NCBI GenBank assembly: GCA_003215475.1
Contig: QCKH01000004.1
Span: 19,795 to 83,794, forward strand
Source of the DNA: Prochlorococcus sp. AG-409-L21
Lineage (GTDB): Bacteria > Cyanobacteriota > Cyanobacteriia > PCC-6307 > Cyanobiaceae
Direction: 5' to 3'
Length of the DNA: 64,000 bases
Part shown: one piece after another, positions 35,456-42,515 of the stretch
How positions within the stretch are numbered: position 1 is the first letter of the stretch
Layout: every line of letters begins with the position of its first letter
The notes under the pieces: model-generated
What the model was told of the DNA's origin: nothing
Seen by the model: only the letters and a program-made list of their open reading frames with translations
Databases searched by the model: none
Position numbers and translations under genes: made by a program

Positions 35456-36211
35456 ATGGGTTTAAATTTTAAAAATATATTATTAGAATCAATAATTGAC
35501 GAATTAGATAATCTAAGTAGAATGGATAAAGCGGTTCTTAAGTTTATCCACAACTCTATGTCACAAGAAAAATTTCCTCATCTAGTTGGTAATAAAAGCT
35601 ATGATTTTGATGCTAGTGACGCACTAAGAATTAATGATTTAATTAATAGTTTTGGTTTAAAAGATTATGACTATGCTTTCAAAATGTGGAATTTTTATAA
35701 AAGGTTTGGGAATGTCTTATTTGATGATGAGGTATTTGATGACTTTTCATACAAACAAGAAGATTATGATGATGCAACTAAACTTATAGTTGCAAAATAT
35801 TATATAGATAATCTAGTAGGTAGGGAAATTTATCCGGGATGGACAATAGAAATGATGGAAGATCCAATTGGTATGGTAGAAGAAGATGTTATGACGTTTA
35901 CAGTGGGTAATGATAAGTCAGAAGTAATATATCTCTATTTACTAGATTTAAATGGTAAAAGATTACAGGGAGATATAATTACTCATAATGTAGGATTAGG
36001 CGCATATTTTGTGGAAGCAGGTATATCTAAACATAATGATGTTATTGATAGTATTGAGATACCAAACCCTTTAAAAGAAAGATTAATAGATTTAAGTGAT
36101 GAAAGTTTGGAAAAATATTTTGATTTCATTATTGAACAAATACAAGATGAGATTGAAGAATGGGATGAAGACATCCTACACTACTACAAAGATTGGGAAC
36201 CAGAAAGGTAA
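35456..36211 (+). CDS. Unknown soluble protein
   Basis: A 251-aa protein with alpha/beta character, an N-terminal helical region ('ILLESIIDELDNLSRMDKAV'), a Tyr/Asp-rich middle and an acidic C-terminus ('IEEWDEDILHYYKDWEPER'). No enzymatic motif is visible. It is the first gene after a terminator and a TATTTATA motif and is followed by an amidase, so it may be late expressed. Function unknown. Confidence 0.55.
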   Translation: MGLNFKNILLESIIDELDNLSRMDKAVLKFIHNSMSQEKFPHLVGNKSYDFDASDALRINDLINSFGLKDYDYAFKMWNFYKRFGNVLFDDEVFDDFSYKQEDYDDATKLIVAKYYIDNLVGREIYPGWTIEMMEDPIGMVEEDVMTFTVGNDKSEVIYLYLLDLNGKRLQGDIITHNVGLGAYFVEAGISKHNDVIDSIEIPNPLKERLIDLSDESLEKYFDFIIEQIQDEIEEWDEDILHYYKDWEPER

Positions 36212-36254
36212 AATAAGTACGAAGAAACCAATAATAGAAGAAAAAAACAAAAAG

Positions 36255-37091
36255 ATGTTATTAAAAAAAGGAAGTAAAGGGGATGATGTTAAAGAATTAC
36301 AAAAATTATTAAAAATTACTGTTGATGGTGATTTTGGTCCAGCAACTGAATTAGCCGTTATGAAATTTCAAGGACAACAAGGGTTAAAAACCGATGGTAT
36401 AGTCGGTCCTAAGACATGGGCAAAAATACAGAGTAGAAATGGGGGTGAACAAAATAGTGATGGGTATGTTTGGATATTAGATAATGGACATGGAGGGATA
36501 ATAGACGGTGTATATCAAACATCTGGTAAACGATCACCTAAATGGGAAGATGGTACACAGTTATTTGAAGGAGAGTTCAATAGAGCGGTTGTAAAGAGAA
36601 TAATTAAGATGTGTGAAAAGGATGGTATTGAATGTATTAATTTAGTTGATACCGAAAAAGATTTATCATTAAGATGGAGAACTGATAAAGCAAATGATAT
36701 ATACAGAGAAAGACAACAAAGTGATGGTAAGAAATGTATTTATGTTTCAGTACACGCTAATGGATTTAATAAAGAATCTGCACACGGTTGGTCGGTGTAT
36801 ACAACCGTAGGGGAAACTAAATCAGATAAAATTGCTCAGATATTACACGAAAAGGCAAAGGCAGAATTTCCTACACATAAAATGAGGATGGATAATAGAG
36901 ATGGTGATGCCGATAAAGAATCTAACTTTTGGGTTTTACGTAAAGTTGTTATGCCTTCCATATTATCAGAAAACTTTTTTATGACTAATAGAGAAGAAAG
37001 TAAACTTTTATTAAGTGAGGAAGGAAGAGATAGGATTGCTAAAATACATTACCAAATGATAAAAGAAGTAGAAAAGAATAAAATTATATAA
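36255..37091 (+). CDS. N-acetylmuramoyl-L-alanine amidase (Amidase_3) with binding domain
   Basis: I start at ATG 36255 (MLLKKGSKGDDVKELQKLL, 278 aa) because the track start at 36096 lies deep in the previous gene and homology begins here. Residues 1-55 are a peptidoglycan-binding domain ('VDGDFGPATELAVMKFQGQQ', 'DGIVGPKTW'). The catalytic domain carries 'LDNGHGG' (His near 78), 'FEGEFNRAVV' (Glu), 'VSVHANGF' (His near 167) and 'LSENFFMTN' (Glu near 239), the zinc site of the AmiC family. It cleaves cell-wall stem peptides and is the second amidase in 7 kb, of a different family from the first. Confidence 0.85.
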   Translation: MLLKKGSKGDDVKELQKLLKITVDGDFGPATELAVMKFQGQQGLKTDGIVGPKTWAKIQSRNGGEQNSDGYVWILDNGHGGIIDGVYQTSGKRSPKWEDGTQLFEGEFNRAVVKRIIKMCEKDGIECINLVDTEKDLSLRWRTDKANDIYRERQQSDGKKCIYVSVHANGFNKESAHGWSVYTTVGETKSDKIAQILHEKAKAEFPTHKMRMDNRDGDADKESNFWVLRKVVMPSILSENFFMTNREESKLLLSEEGRDRIAKIHYQMIKEVEKNKII

Positions 37092-37136
37092 TATAGTCTT
37101 TATATAGTTCAAACCCAATATTATATTAGTGTTGTA

Positions 37137-37604
37137 ATGAATAGTGCAGAATTTATAGAATATATATCTAGACCACTTACTAGTGATGAAATGAATTTGC
37201 TATATAAGGCAAATAATATAAATTATGATAGATGTAATTTATATTATGATTTTATTACATCTTTAAATAGAAGTGTGAATAATACATTTTTAGGGGACGA
37301 TGTAATCAATTCCGAAGAAGATATTAAAAATCATTTTGAGTGGTGTTTTAATAACAGAATAGAAAAATTCGCAAAAGAAGGTATATATTTTTTAGATACT
37401 AACACATTAAAAGAATACTTCTTCAATTTTTATATTGAAATATTTTATAATAATACTAACAAAAAAGATTCTTTAGAAAGATTAGATAAATTCCCTAATA
37501 TGTCTTTTAAATACTATAGGTTAAAAACTAGATCAGATATGGATGTTTTATTAGAATTATACCGAATTTTCGATAAATCTTTAGATTTTAAATTAAAAAT
37601 GTAG
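37137..37604 (+). CDS. Unknown protein
   Basis: A 155-aa Asn/Tyr/Phe-rich protein with no signal peptide or known motif. It is largely helical ('EFIEYISRPLTSDEMNLLYK') and ends 'RIFDKSLDFKLKM'. Gaps of about 45 bases on both sides separate it from its neighbours. Function unknown. Confidence 0.5.
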   Translation: MNSAEFIEYISRPLTSDEMNLLYKANNINYDRCNLYYDFITSLNRSVNNTFLGDDVINSEEDIKNHFEWCFNNRIEKFAKEGIYFLDTNTLKEYFFNFYIEIFYNNTNKKDSLERLDKFPNMSFKYYRLKTRSDMDVLLELYRIFDKSLDFKLKM

Positions 37605-37649
37605 TATTTAGTATTTATTTTATAACAAAATAGTTTTATAGTTAGAGAT

Positions 37650-37898
37650 ATGAATAATAAAGTAAAATTTTTAGAAATAGTTTTGGCAGATTTAGTGTCA
37701 CAAAGAGACACTGCAGAAATGGATTTAAATTACGTTTTAAATTCAGAGAGTAATAAAACAGAAAATAAAAAAACAGATTTTATCTCGGTTTTAGATGAAA
37801 TAGTTAGAATTAACAATAAAATCCAAACACTGAGTGAATATTTAGCCCAACTCAACGCTACTACAGTAGCTAATGAGGTAGAAGCTAAAACAGAATAA
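37650..37898 (+). CDS. Small coiled-coil protein
   Basis: An 82-aa helical protein ('KVKFLEIVLADLVSQRDTAE', 'RINNKIQTLSEYLAQL') with an acidic end. It precedes the histone-like gene by 27 bases and is probably in the same transcript. No family recognised. Confidence 0.5.
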   Translation: MNNKVKFLEIVLADLVSQRDTAEMDLNYVLNSESNKTENKKTDFISVLDEIVRINNKIQTLSEYLAQLNATTVANEVEAKTE

Positions 37899-37925
37899 AT
37901 AATAACAATAATTAAATTAAGAAAA

Positions 37926-38114
37926 ATGAAAAATTTCGAAACATTAAAAGAATTAGTTGCAAGCTTAGAAGAAGATGCAGTAAAATTTTATGAAAAAAAT
38001 AATAAAGCAGCAGGTACTAGAGTAAGAAAAGGGTGTCAGGAAATTAAGAATTTATGTCAAACTATTCGTGTTGAAGTGTCTGAGTTAAAGAAAAGTGATA
38101 CAGTAACAGTATAA
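37926..38114 (+). CDS. Histone H1-like (Hc1-type) small DNA-associated protein
   Basis: A 62-aa protein, 'MKNFETLKELVASLEEDAVK' then 'FYEKNNKAAGTRVRKG'. This matches the pattern of small Bacteroidetes histone H1/Hc1-like proteins, in which an N-terminal amphipathic helix is followed by 'NKAAGTRxRKxxQELKxLxxxIRxEV'. Host versions bind DNA and belong to a chlamydial Hc1-related family. A phage copy could compact genome DNA or compete with host nucleoid proteins. It lacks the long Lys/Ala tail of some family members. Family assignment is from memory. Confidence 0.65.
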   Translation: MKNFETLKELVASLEEDAVKFYEKNNKAAGTRVRKGCQEIKNLCQTIRVEVSELKKSDTVTV

Positions 38115-38132
38115 GTTATTAAATATAAATAG

Positions 38133-38321
38133 ATGGACGTTCTTAACAAAATATTTTTATTCTTATTAATACTTTCTATTCTTAATGTTATTAGGAATTC
38201 ATTTTTTTTAGTGAGGAATTATATGGATGGGGAAAGATTTGTGTTAAGTAAATTTTCTTTATGGATGTTAGGGATGTCTATCTCTTATATTATATTAATT
38301 TTAATAGATGGAGTAAAATGA
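38133..38321 (+). CDS. Small two-span membrane protein
   Basis: A 62-aa protein with two hydrophobic helices ('IFLFLLILSILNVI' and 'LWMLGMSISYIILILI') separated by a short charged loop. The TGA stop overlaps the next gene's ATG (ATGA). A perfect TATAAATA, the T4 late promoter core, sits 1 base before its ATG but may be chance in AT-rich DNA. Size and topology would suit a holin, but it is distant from the endolysin. Function unknown. Confidence 0.5.
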   Translation: MDVLNKIFLFLLILSILNVIRNSFFLVRNYMDGERFVLSKFSLWMLGMSISYIILILIDGVK

Positions 38322-38785
38322 TACAAGATAAATTAAATAGTTTAAGACCCTATGTTACTGGTTTAAGATTTGTGAAAGATCTTCCTGTGGTAGATTTAAT
38401 CATAAAGGAAGGTTGGAATATGTTTGAATCAGATAAAGTTTCTTATAAACCTAGTGCGAACAATAAAAATTATTTTATGGTTTTCCCAAAGGATCCTAAA
38501 GATTCAATTGATGATGTAGTTATACACGTAGAAAATGTTATTTCTATTAATATAGAAAAAGAGAACAAATTAGTTTTATTAAAGGCAAAAATTGAAGAGT
38601 TGAAACTTTTATTTACAAATAAAGGGTTAAGTGAGTTAGAAACATTAAAATTTGTATTTCCTGATGTTACTGAACCTACGTTGGAAGATATTCCTATATC
38701 TACTACTAGTAGACATAGTAAAAATGGTGTTGAATTACCACCTAAACAAAACACAAAGGAGGTTTTGGAAAAAGAGGAAAAATAA
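38318..38785 (+). CDS. Unknown soluble protein
   Basis: I start at ATG 38318 (MIQDKLNSLRPYVTGLRF, 155 aa), which gives a 4-base ATGA overlap with the previous gene. The track start at 38261 would overlap it by 61 bases. The protein is alpha/beta, contains 'YFMVFPKDPKDSIDDVVIHV' and a helical middle, and ends in a Lys/Glu tail. Its stop codon lies inside the terminator stem. No family recognised. Confidence 0.55.
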   Translation: MIQDKLNSLRPYVTGLRFVKDLPVVDLIIKEGWNMFESDKVSYKPSANNKNYFMVFPKDPKDSIDDVVIHVENVISINIEKENKLVLLKAKIEELKLLFTNKGLSELETLKFVFPDVTEPTLEDIPISTTSRHSKNGVELPPKQNTKEVLEKEEK

Positions 38786-38798
38786 TTCCTCTTTTTTT
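38771..38798. terminator. Bidirectional terminator
   Basis: AAAGAGGAA and TTCCTCTTT form a 9-bp stem with a 6-base loop and T runs on both strands. It separates the rightward operon from the convergent minus-strand membrane gene. Confidence 0.85.
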
Positions 38799-39117
38799 AT
38801 GCTTCAAAATGTTCTTGTAAGGTATGAATCAACCAAGTAGTACCAGATAAAAGACAACTATCGAGAAATATAGATATATAGATATTATCTAAACCATTAG
38901 AATAAAAAGGCGAAAATTGAGTATAAGTACTTATTTGTGAACCAAGAGATAATATAAAACCTACCCAAAAAGGCATACACATCATACAACTAAACAATTT
39001 ACCCCAAAAATCAGGTGATATTAGAGTGAGTTTATCCCTTAACCCCTCAAATATACTTCCATATACTATAATATTTGAAATTCCATAACACACTAAAATA
39101 GTTAATATAATTTCCAT
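38797..39117 (-). CDS. DUF1360-like membrane protein
   Basis: A 106-aa protein with hydrophobic segments at residues 3-20 and 40-62, plus a weaker one near 80-95. The pattern 'CYGISNIIVYGSIFEGLRDK' followed by 'LFSCMMCMPFWVGFIL' fits, from memory, DUF1360, in which a CxxC-x-x-(F/G)WVG element in the second helix is typical. The function of that family is unknown. Convergent with the + operon, it has a likely - strand promoter (CAAATATA at 39150-39157). Confidence 0.55.
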   Translation of the reverse strand: MEIILTILVCYGISNIIVYGSIFEGLRDKLTLISPDFWGKLFSCMMCMPFWVGFILSLGSQISTYTQFSPFYSNGLDNIYISIFLDSCLLSGTTWLIHTLQEHFEA

Positions 39118-39149
39118 TTTTAATTATTTTTTTAATATTTATTATAAAA

Positions 39150-39180
39150 CAAATATACTTAAAATGCGGTTAATTGTAAA
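39150..39180 (-). promoter_or_regulatory. Minus-strand promoter candidate
   Basis: Read on the - strand: TTT, 20 bases, TATATTTG. The -7 element is a perfect match, but the upstream element is TTT rather than TTG. It lies about 33 bases upstream of the DUF1360-like start. Confidence 0.4.
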
Positions 39181-39589
39181 TGAAAGACAATATAAAGAGT
39201 TATTATCAAACCAAAAACAGAACCTAAGTACGGGAGATGAATGGGTAAACTATATTAGTGATTTCACAATAACCAATCTAGAAGATAAAAATTTACTAGA
39301 AAGTGTACTAACAAATAATAATTTAAAATATAAATTAGGTAAGTTTAATTTTTATAAAAAATTACCTATAGATAATATTATTTTAAATGTTTATAGTGAA
39401 GAAAACTCACCATTTAATTCCGAATTTGATGAAAGAGAAATATTTATAAATGAAAATAAACAGATAAAAAATGTCAATATTAATATTACTATAGATAAAC
39501 TCCTAACATTAGAAGAACAAATAGATAAAAATAATTTAAAGTTAACCTTACATAAAATAAAAGAGTGGTATGAAAATAATAATAAGTGA
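39164..39589 (+). CDS. Unknown protein with N-terminal 'IVNERQ' motif
   Basis: A 141-aa protein opening 'MRLIVNERQYKELLSNQ', almost the same as the opening of the next gene ('MKIIISEKQLKILRED'). The remainder is alpha/beta and Asn-rich, with no catalytic motif. The 3' end overlaps the M23 peptidase gene by 20 bases. The shared start suggests a common tag or a duplicated leader. Function unknown. Confidence 0.5.
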   Translation: MRLIVNERQYKELLSNQKQNLSTGDEWVNYISDFTITNLEDKNLLESVLTNNNLKYKLGKFNFYKKLPIDNIILNVYSEENSPFNSEFDEREIFINENKQIKNVNINITIDKLLTLEEQIDKNNLKLTLHKIKEWYENNNK

Positions 39590-40571
39590 AAAGCAATTAA
39601 AAATACTTAGAGAAGATAGTATATCTTCAGAAACTGACGTTGCATTAGATGATTTGAAAACTGCGGATCATTGGGTGGATGAGTTAGATGGTAAATATAT
39701 TAAACGATATAAAAAAAATAATGTGGATCACGTAAAACGTATACAGACAATGTTAACATTATTGGGTTACGATGTAGGACATTACGGTGATGGTGAACCA
39801 ATGATAGACGGTATTTATGGACCGGACACCGCAGAAGCAGTAAGAGATTACCAAAAAGATGTATTCATTGAACCGATTGAGTGGGACTCAATTATTGGCC
39901 CTAAAACGTATACGGAATTATATGATGACATAGAAGAATTAGGAGATGATCACGCTATGTCAGTAGAAGAGGTATTATTATTGGGGTTAGATGATGAAAA
40001 CATTATGGGGGATGAAGATGATCCACATTATGATGACGAGGAAGATGATGAAGAAGAGGAAGAAGAAAATGATGATTTTGAATATAGTGATGGGATAGAA
40101 AAGTGGTTCGCACCTATCTCAGAAGAAGGATCGGGATGGGAAATAAGGTATCACGATCATTTTGGATCTGGTAAATATGGTGCGAGTAGAGGTAATAGAA
40201 TTCACAAAGGATTAGACATTATTTCAAATAAAGACGAAAAGGTATTTTCCCCTATGGATGGAAAAATTACGAGAACATTTCACCCATATAGTGATAAATG
40301 TAGATTTTTAAAAGGGGTAGAAATTGTAGGTGAAGGTGAATATTCGGACTATAAAATGAAATTAATGTATGTGGATTTAGAAGATAATGTAGATACTGGA
40401 GATAGTGTTAAAAAAGGAGACGTAATTGCCATCCAGCAAGATTTATTGGAGTGTTATCCACCCAAACATGGTAAAAGTATGACTAATCATATACATTTTG
40501 AAGTGTACGAAAATGGAAGGAGTATTGACCCTGAACAAATAATAGATATGGAAAGACCTATAATGGTATAA
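39570..40571 (+). CDS. M23 metallopeptidase with peptidoglycan-binding domain
   Basis: A 333-aa protein. The 'KIIISEKQL' tag-like start is followed by a peptidoglycan-binding domain at about residues 50-120 ('VKRIQTMLTLLGYDV', 'IDGIYGPDTAEAVRDYQKD', 'SIIGPKTY'). An acidic linker of Asp/Glu runs (about 130-175) leads to a LasA/LytM-type domain with 'RIHKGLDII' (H-x3-D near 211) and 'HIHFEVYENG' (HxH near 307). These residues bind zinc, and the enzyme cuts peptide cross-links. With no signal peptide it may be virion-borne and used at entry, or act in lysis. Confidence 0.85.
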   Translation: MKIIISEKQLKILREDSISSETDVALDDLKTADHWVDELDGKYIKRYKKNNVDHVKRIQTMLTLLGYDVGHYGDGEPMIDGIYGPDTAEAVRDYQKDVFIEPIEWDSIIGPKTYTELYDDIEELGDDHAMSVEEVLLLGLDDENIMGDEDDPHYDDEEDDEEEEEENDDFEYSDGIEKWFAPISEEGSGWEIRYHDHFGSGKYGASRGNRIHKGLDIISNKDEKVFSPMDGKITRTFHPYSDKCRFLKGVEIVGEGEYSDYKMKLMYVDLEDNVDTGDSVKKGDVIAIQQDLLECYPPKHGKSMTNHIHFEVYENGRSIDPEQIIDMERPIMV

Positions 40572-40581
40572 ATTTAATTAA

Positions 40582-40959
40582 ATGAATAAATACGGAGGAG
40601 TTTTATTAATTTGTGAGAAAAGTGGTAAGTTTTTATTGTTAAAACGTTCTGCAAAGTCCACATATCCCAAAACTTGGTCAATAGTATCTGGTGGTATAGA
40701 AAAAGGAGAAAGTCCATTAGAAGGGGTTAAAAGAGAGTTAAAAGAAGAAACCCAAATAGATAGTAACAATATTAAGTATGAATTTTTTGAACATCAAAAT
40801 CAATTGATACCATACTTTGATTTCTTTATTGGGTATTGTGATGAAGAATTTGAATGTAAATTAGATAATGAAAATATTGATTGGGGATGGTTTGATATAG
40901 AAAATCTACCAAAACCATTATTTCCTACCTTATATTCTTCACTAGTTAGAATTATTTAA
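40582..40959 (+). CDS. Nudix hydrolase
   Basis: A 125-aa protein with a complete Nudix box near residues 36-58 ('GGIEKGESPLEGVKRELKEE', then T), matching Gx5Ex7REUxEExGU apart from the last Gly. 'WSIVSGG' precedes it and 'YFDFFIGYC' follows in the typical fold. Such enzymes hydrolyse nucleoside diphosphates linked to other groups, such as dNTP variants, Ap4A or capped RNA. T4 also carries Nudix enzymes (NudE.1). It lies 10 bases after the peptidase gene. The substrate cannot be predicted. Confidence 0.85.
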   Translation: MNKYGGVLLICEKSGKFLLLKRSAKSTYPKTWSIVSGGIEKGESPLEGVKRELKEETQIDSNNIKYEFFEHQNQLIPYFDFFIGYCDEEFECKLDNENIDWGWFDIENLPKPLFPTLYSSLVRII

Positions 40960-40972
40960 GTATAATTGTAAT

Positions 40973-41164
40973 ATGGATGAAATAGAAAGAGAACGATTTA
41001 AGATTGAAATCGATAAAGAAAAGACTGAATTAAAAAAAGAACAATTTATTAAAGAAATTAGATCTGGGTTAGGTGACCATATTAAAAAAAATGGTAATAA
41101 AATTAATAGAATTGAAAAAACCAAATGGCAAAAATTTTGGTTAAAAATTAGAAAAATATTTTAA
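40973..41164 (+). CDS. Small charged helical protein
   Basis: A 63-aa Lys/Glu-rich protein ('RERFKIEIDKEKTELKKEQF') with a basic aromatic end ('KTKWQKFWLKIRKIF') that could form an amphipathic membrane-binding helix. It is packed 13 bases after the Nudix gene and 1 base before the next. Function unknown. Confidence 0.45.
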   Translation: MDEIERERFKIEIDKEKTELKKEQFIKEIRSGLGDHIKKNGNKINRIEKTKWQKFWLKIRKIF

Positions 41165-41165
41165 A

Positions 41166-41387
41166 ATGAATTTAGAAAAAGTTTTAGATATTGCAAATGA
41201 ATGTGTGAGTAATGAAACCATACCAACAGAAGGGTTAACCCTTATGTATTTTTTAGATGGAAAAACCCACCGACATTTAGATGAAGAATTGTTTTATAAA
41301 ACTAATAATAGTTTAAATTCGTTCCAACACAACAAAGAAATAGAAGTGAATATTGCAGGTATTACTTTTATTTTTAAAGAAAAATAA
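41166..41387 (+). CDS. Small unknown protein
   Basis: A 73-aa protein ('KVLDIANECVSNETIPTEGL', 'HRHLDEELFYKTNNS') starting one base after the previous stop. It has a helical start and a beta-rich end. No family recognised. Confidence 0.45.
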   Translation: MNLEKVLDIANECVSNETIPTEGLTLMYFLDGKTHRHLDEELFYKTNNSLNSFQHNKEIEVNIAGITFIFKEK

Positions 41388-41389
41388 TT

Positions 41390-41420
41390 TTGACATTATA
41401 AGAAAAATTGTTTAACTTTA
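41390..41420 (+). promoter_or_regulatory. Bacteroidetes-type promoter
   Basis: TTG (41390-41392), 20 bases, TAACTTTA (41413-41420), 16 bases before the ATG of the nuclease-fold gene. Confidence 0.5.
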
Positions 41421-41436
41421 CACAAAAAGTTTACTT

Positions 41437-42498
41437 ATGCAAGAAGAAAATGAAATGGAAGATTTCATCGATTTTATATTAAATGATGAAGTAAAAGAAA
41501 AAGAAAAGGAATTGGGGTTAGAACATCCTAGTGTAGAATATGAAGAAAAAGAAAGAGAGGCTGCAGATAAAATTTTAGAAGAAAGAAGTATTGAAGAAAG
41601 ATTATCTTATTATACATGTAAAAGATTTCAGGGCGATGAACGAGGTGTATGTGATAAAATAAATAAATTAGGTAGGTGGTTAAAAGAAAAAGATGGTTTA
41701 GATATGCAACCTATTATTGATACTTTATTGTCACCTTTAAGAGATAACAAAGATATGAATCCCGATTTCCAAAAACCATTAAAATATCTATATGAAACAG
41801 GTAAATTTAATGATATAACAGAAAAAAATGGTATATACACTTCTCAAAGATTATTAAATTGTGAATTAGTGAGAAATGAAAAAGGAGAATGGGTTTTTGT
41901 AAATAAGTTAAACACTAGTTGGAGTGATTTGGCAGAATTACTTACAACGTTATTTATGCGAGGTGGTAAAATAGAGTTGTTAAAAAATATGAATATTACT
42001 GAAATCAAAAATTTTATGTATGATTTAAGAGTAAGTGGTAACCCTACTCGTAAAAATCCTCAAACATCACATTTATATAGATTATTGGATAAATATTTCG
42101 ATGTTAACGAATATGGGGATTATACATATAATACACGAAAAAATACTATCATAGGTGATGAGATTGAAGATTTAACTATAAAGTTATTAGAAAAACAAGG
42201 GTTTAAATTATTGTATCACGGTAGTAATGGTAATTTTATTGATATGAAATATGGTATTGATATGATAATGGAATTAGAGGGTAAAGTTTATTTAATACAA
42301 GTTAAAAGTAAATCTAACGCAGCGAAGATGGCGATGGATTACCCTAGTTATAAGTATATTGATTTGTTTGCTGGTGAAACACCAGATAAGAATGGTATAA
42401 TGTTATACGACAGAGATTCAATGAAAGAAGGTGAGTTCATTGCCAAAGATATCCTACAAGATAATTTAGATTATTTGATTAATAAGTATTCCAATTAG
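41437..42498 (+). CDS. Protein with C-terminal restriction-endonuclease-like domain
   Basis: A 353-aa protein. The N-terminal 220 residues are helical and acidic. The C-terminal domain has 'GDEIEDLTIKLLEKQGFKLL' (Glu helix), 'NGNFIDMKYGIDMIM' (Asp) and 'KVYLIQVKSKSNAAK' (Q-x-K). This order, E...D...(E/Q)xK, is that of Mrr-like and other PD-(D/E)XK enzymes. It could be a phage endonuclease acting on host or branched DNA, or a resolvase. The Q-for-E substitution occurs in Mrr-type enzymes, so activity is plausible. It has its own promoter. Confidence 0.6.
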   Translation: MQEENEMEDFIDFILNDEVKEKEKELGLEHPSVEYEEKEREAADKILEERSIEERLSYYTCKRFQGDERGVCDKINKLGRWLKEKDGLDMQPIIDTLLSPLRDNKDMNPDFQKPLKYLYETGKFNDITEKNGIYTSQRLLNCELVRNEKGEWVFVNKLNTSWSDLAELLTTLFMRGGKIELLKNMNITEIKNFMYDLRVSGNPTRKNPQTSHLYRLLDKYFDVNEYGDYTYNTRKNTIIGDEIEDLTIKLLEKQGFKLLYHGSNGNFIDMKYGIDMIMELEGKVYLIQVKSKSNAAKMAMDYPSYKYIDLFAGETPDKNGIMLYDRDSMKEGEFIAKDILQDNLDYLINKYSN

Positions 42499-42515
42499 GG
42501 GATATTTATTAATAT

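Noticed and set aside
38124-38131. TATAAATA, the exact T4 late promoter core, before the gene at 38133; also at 16289-16296
   Set aside because: Only two such sites lie near starts, one of them within a coding end. The number is what AT-rich DNA may give by chance. Not called as a feature.
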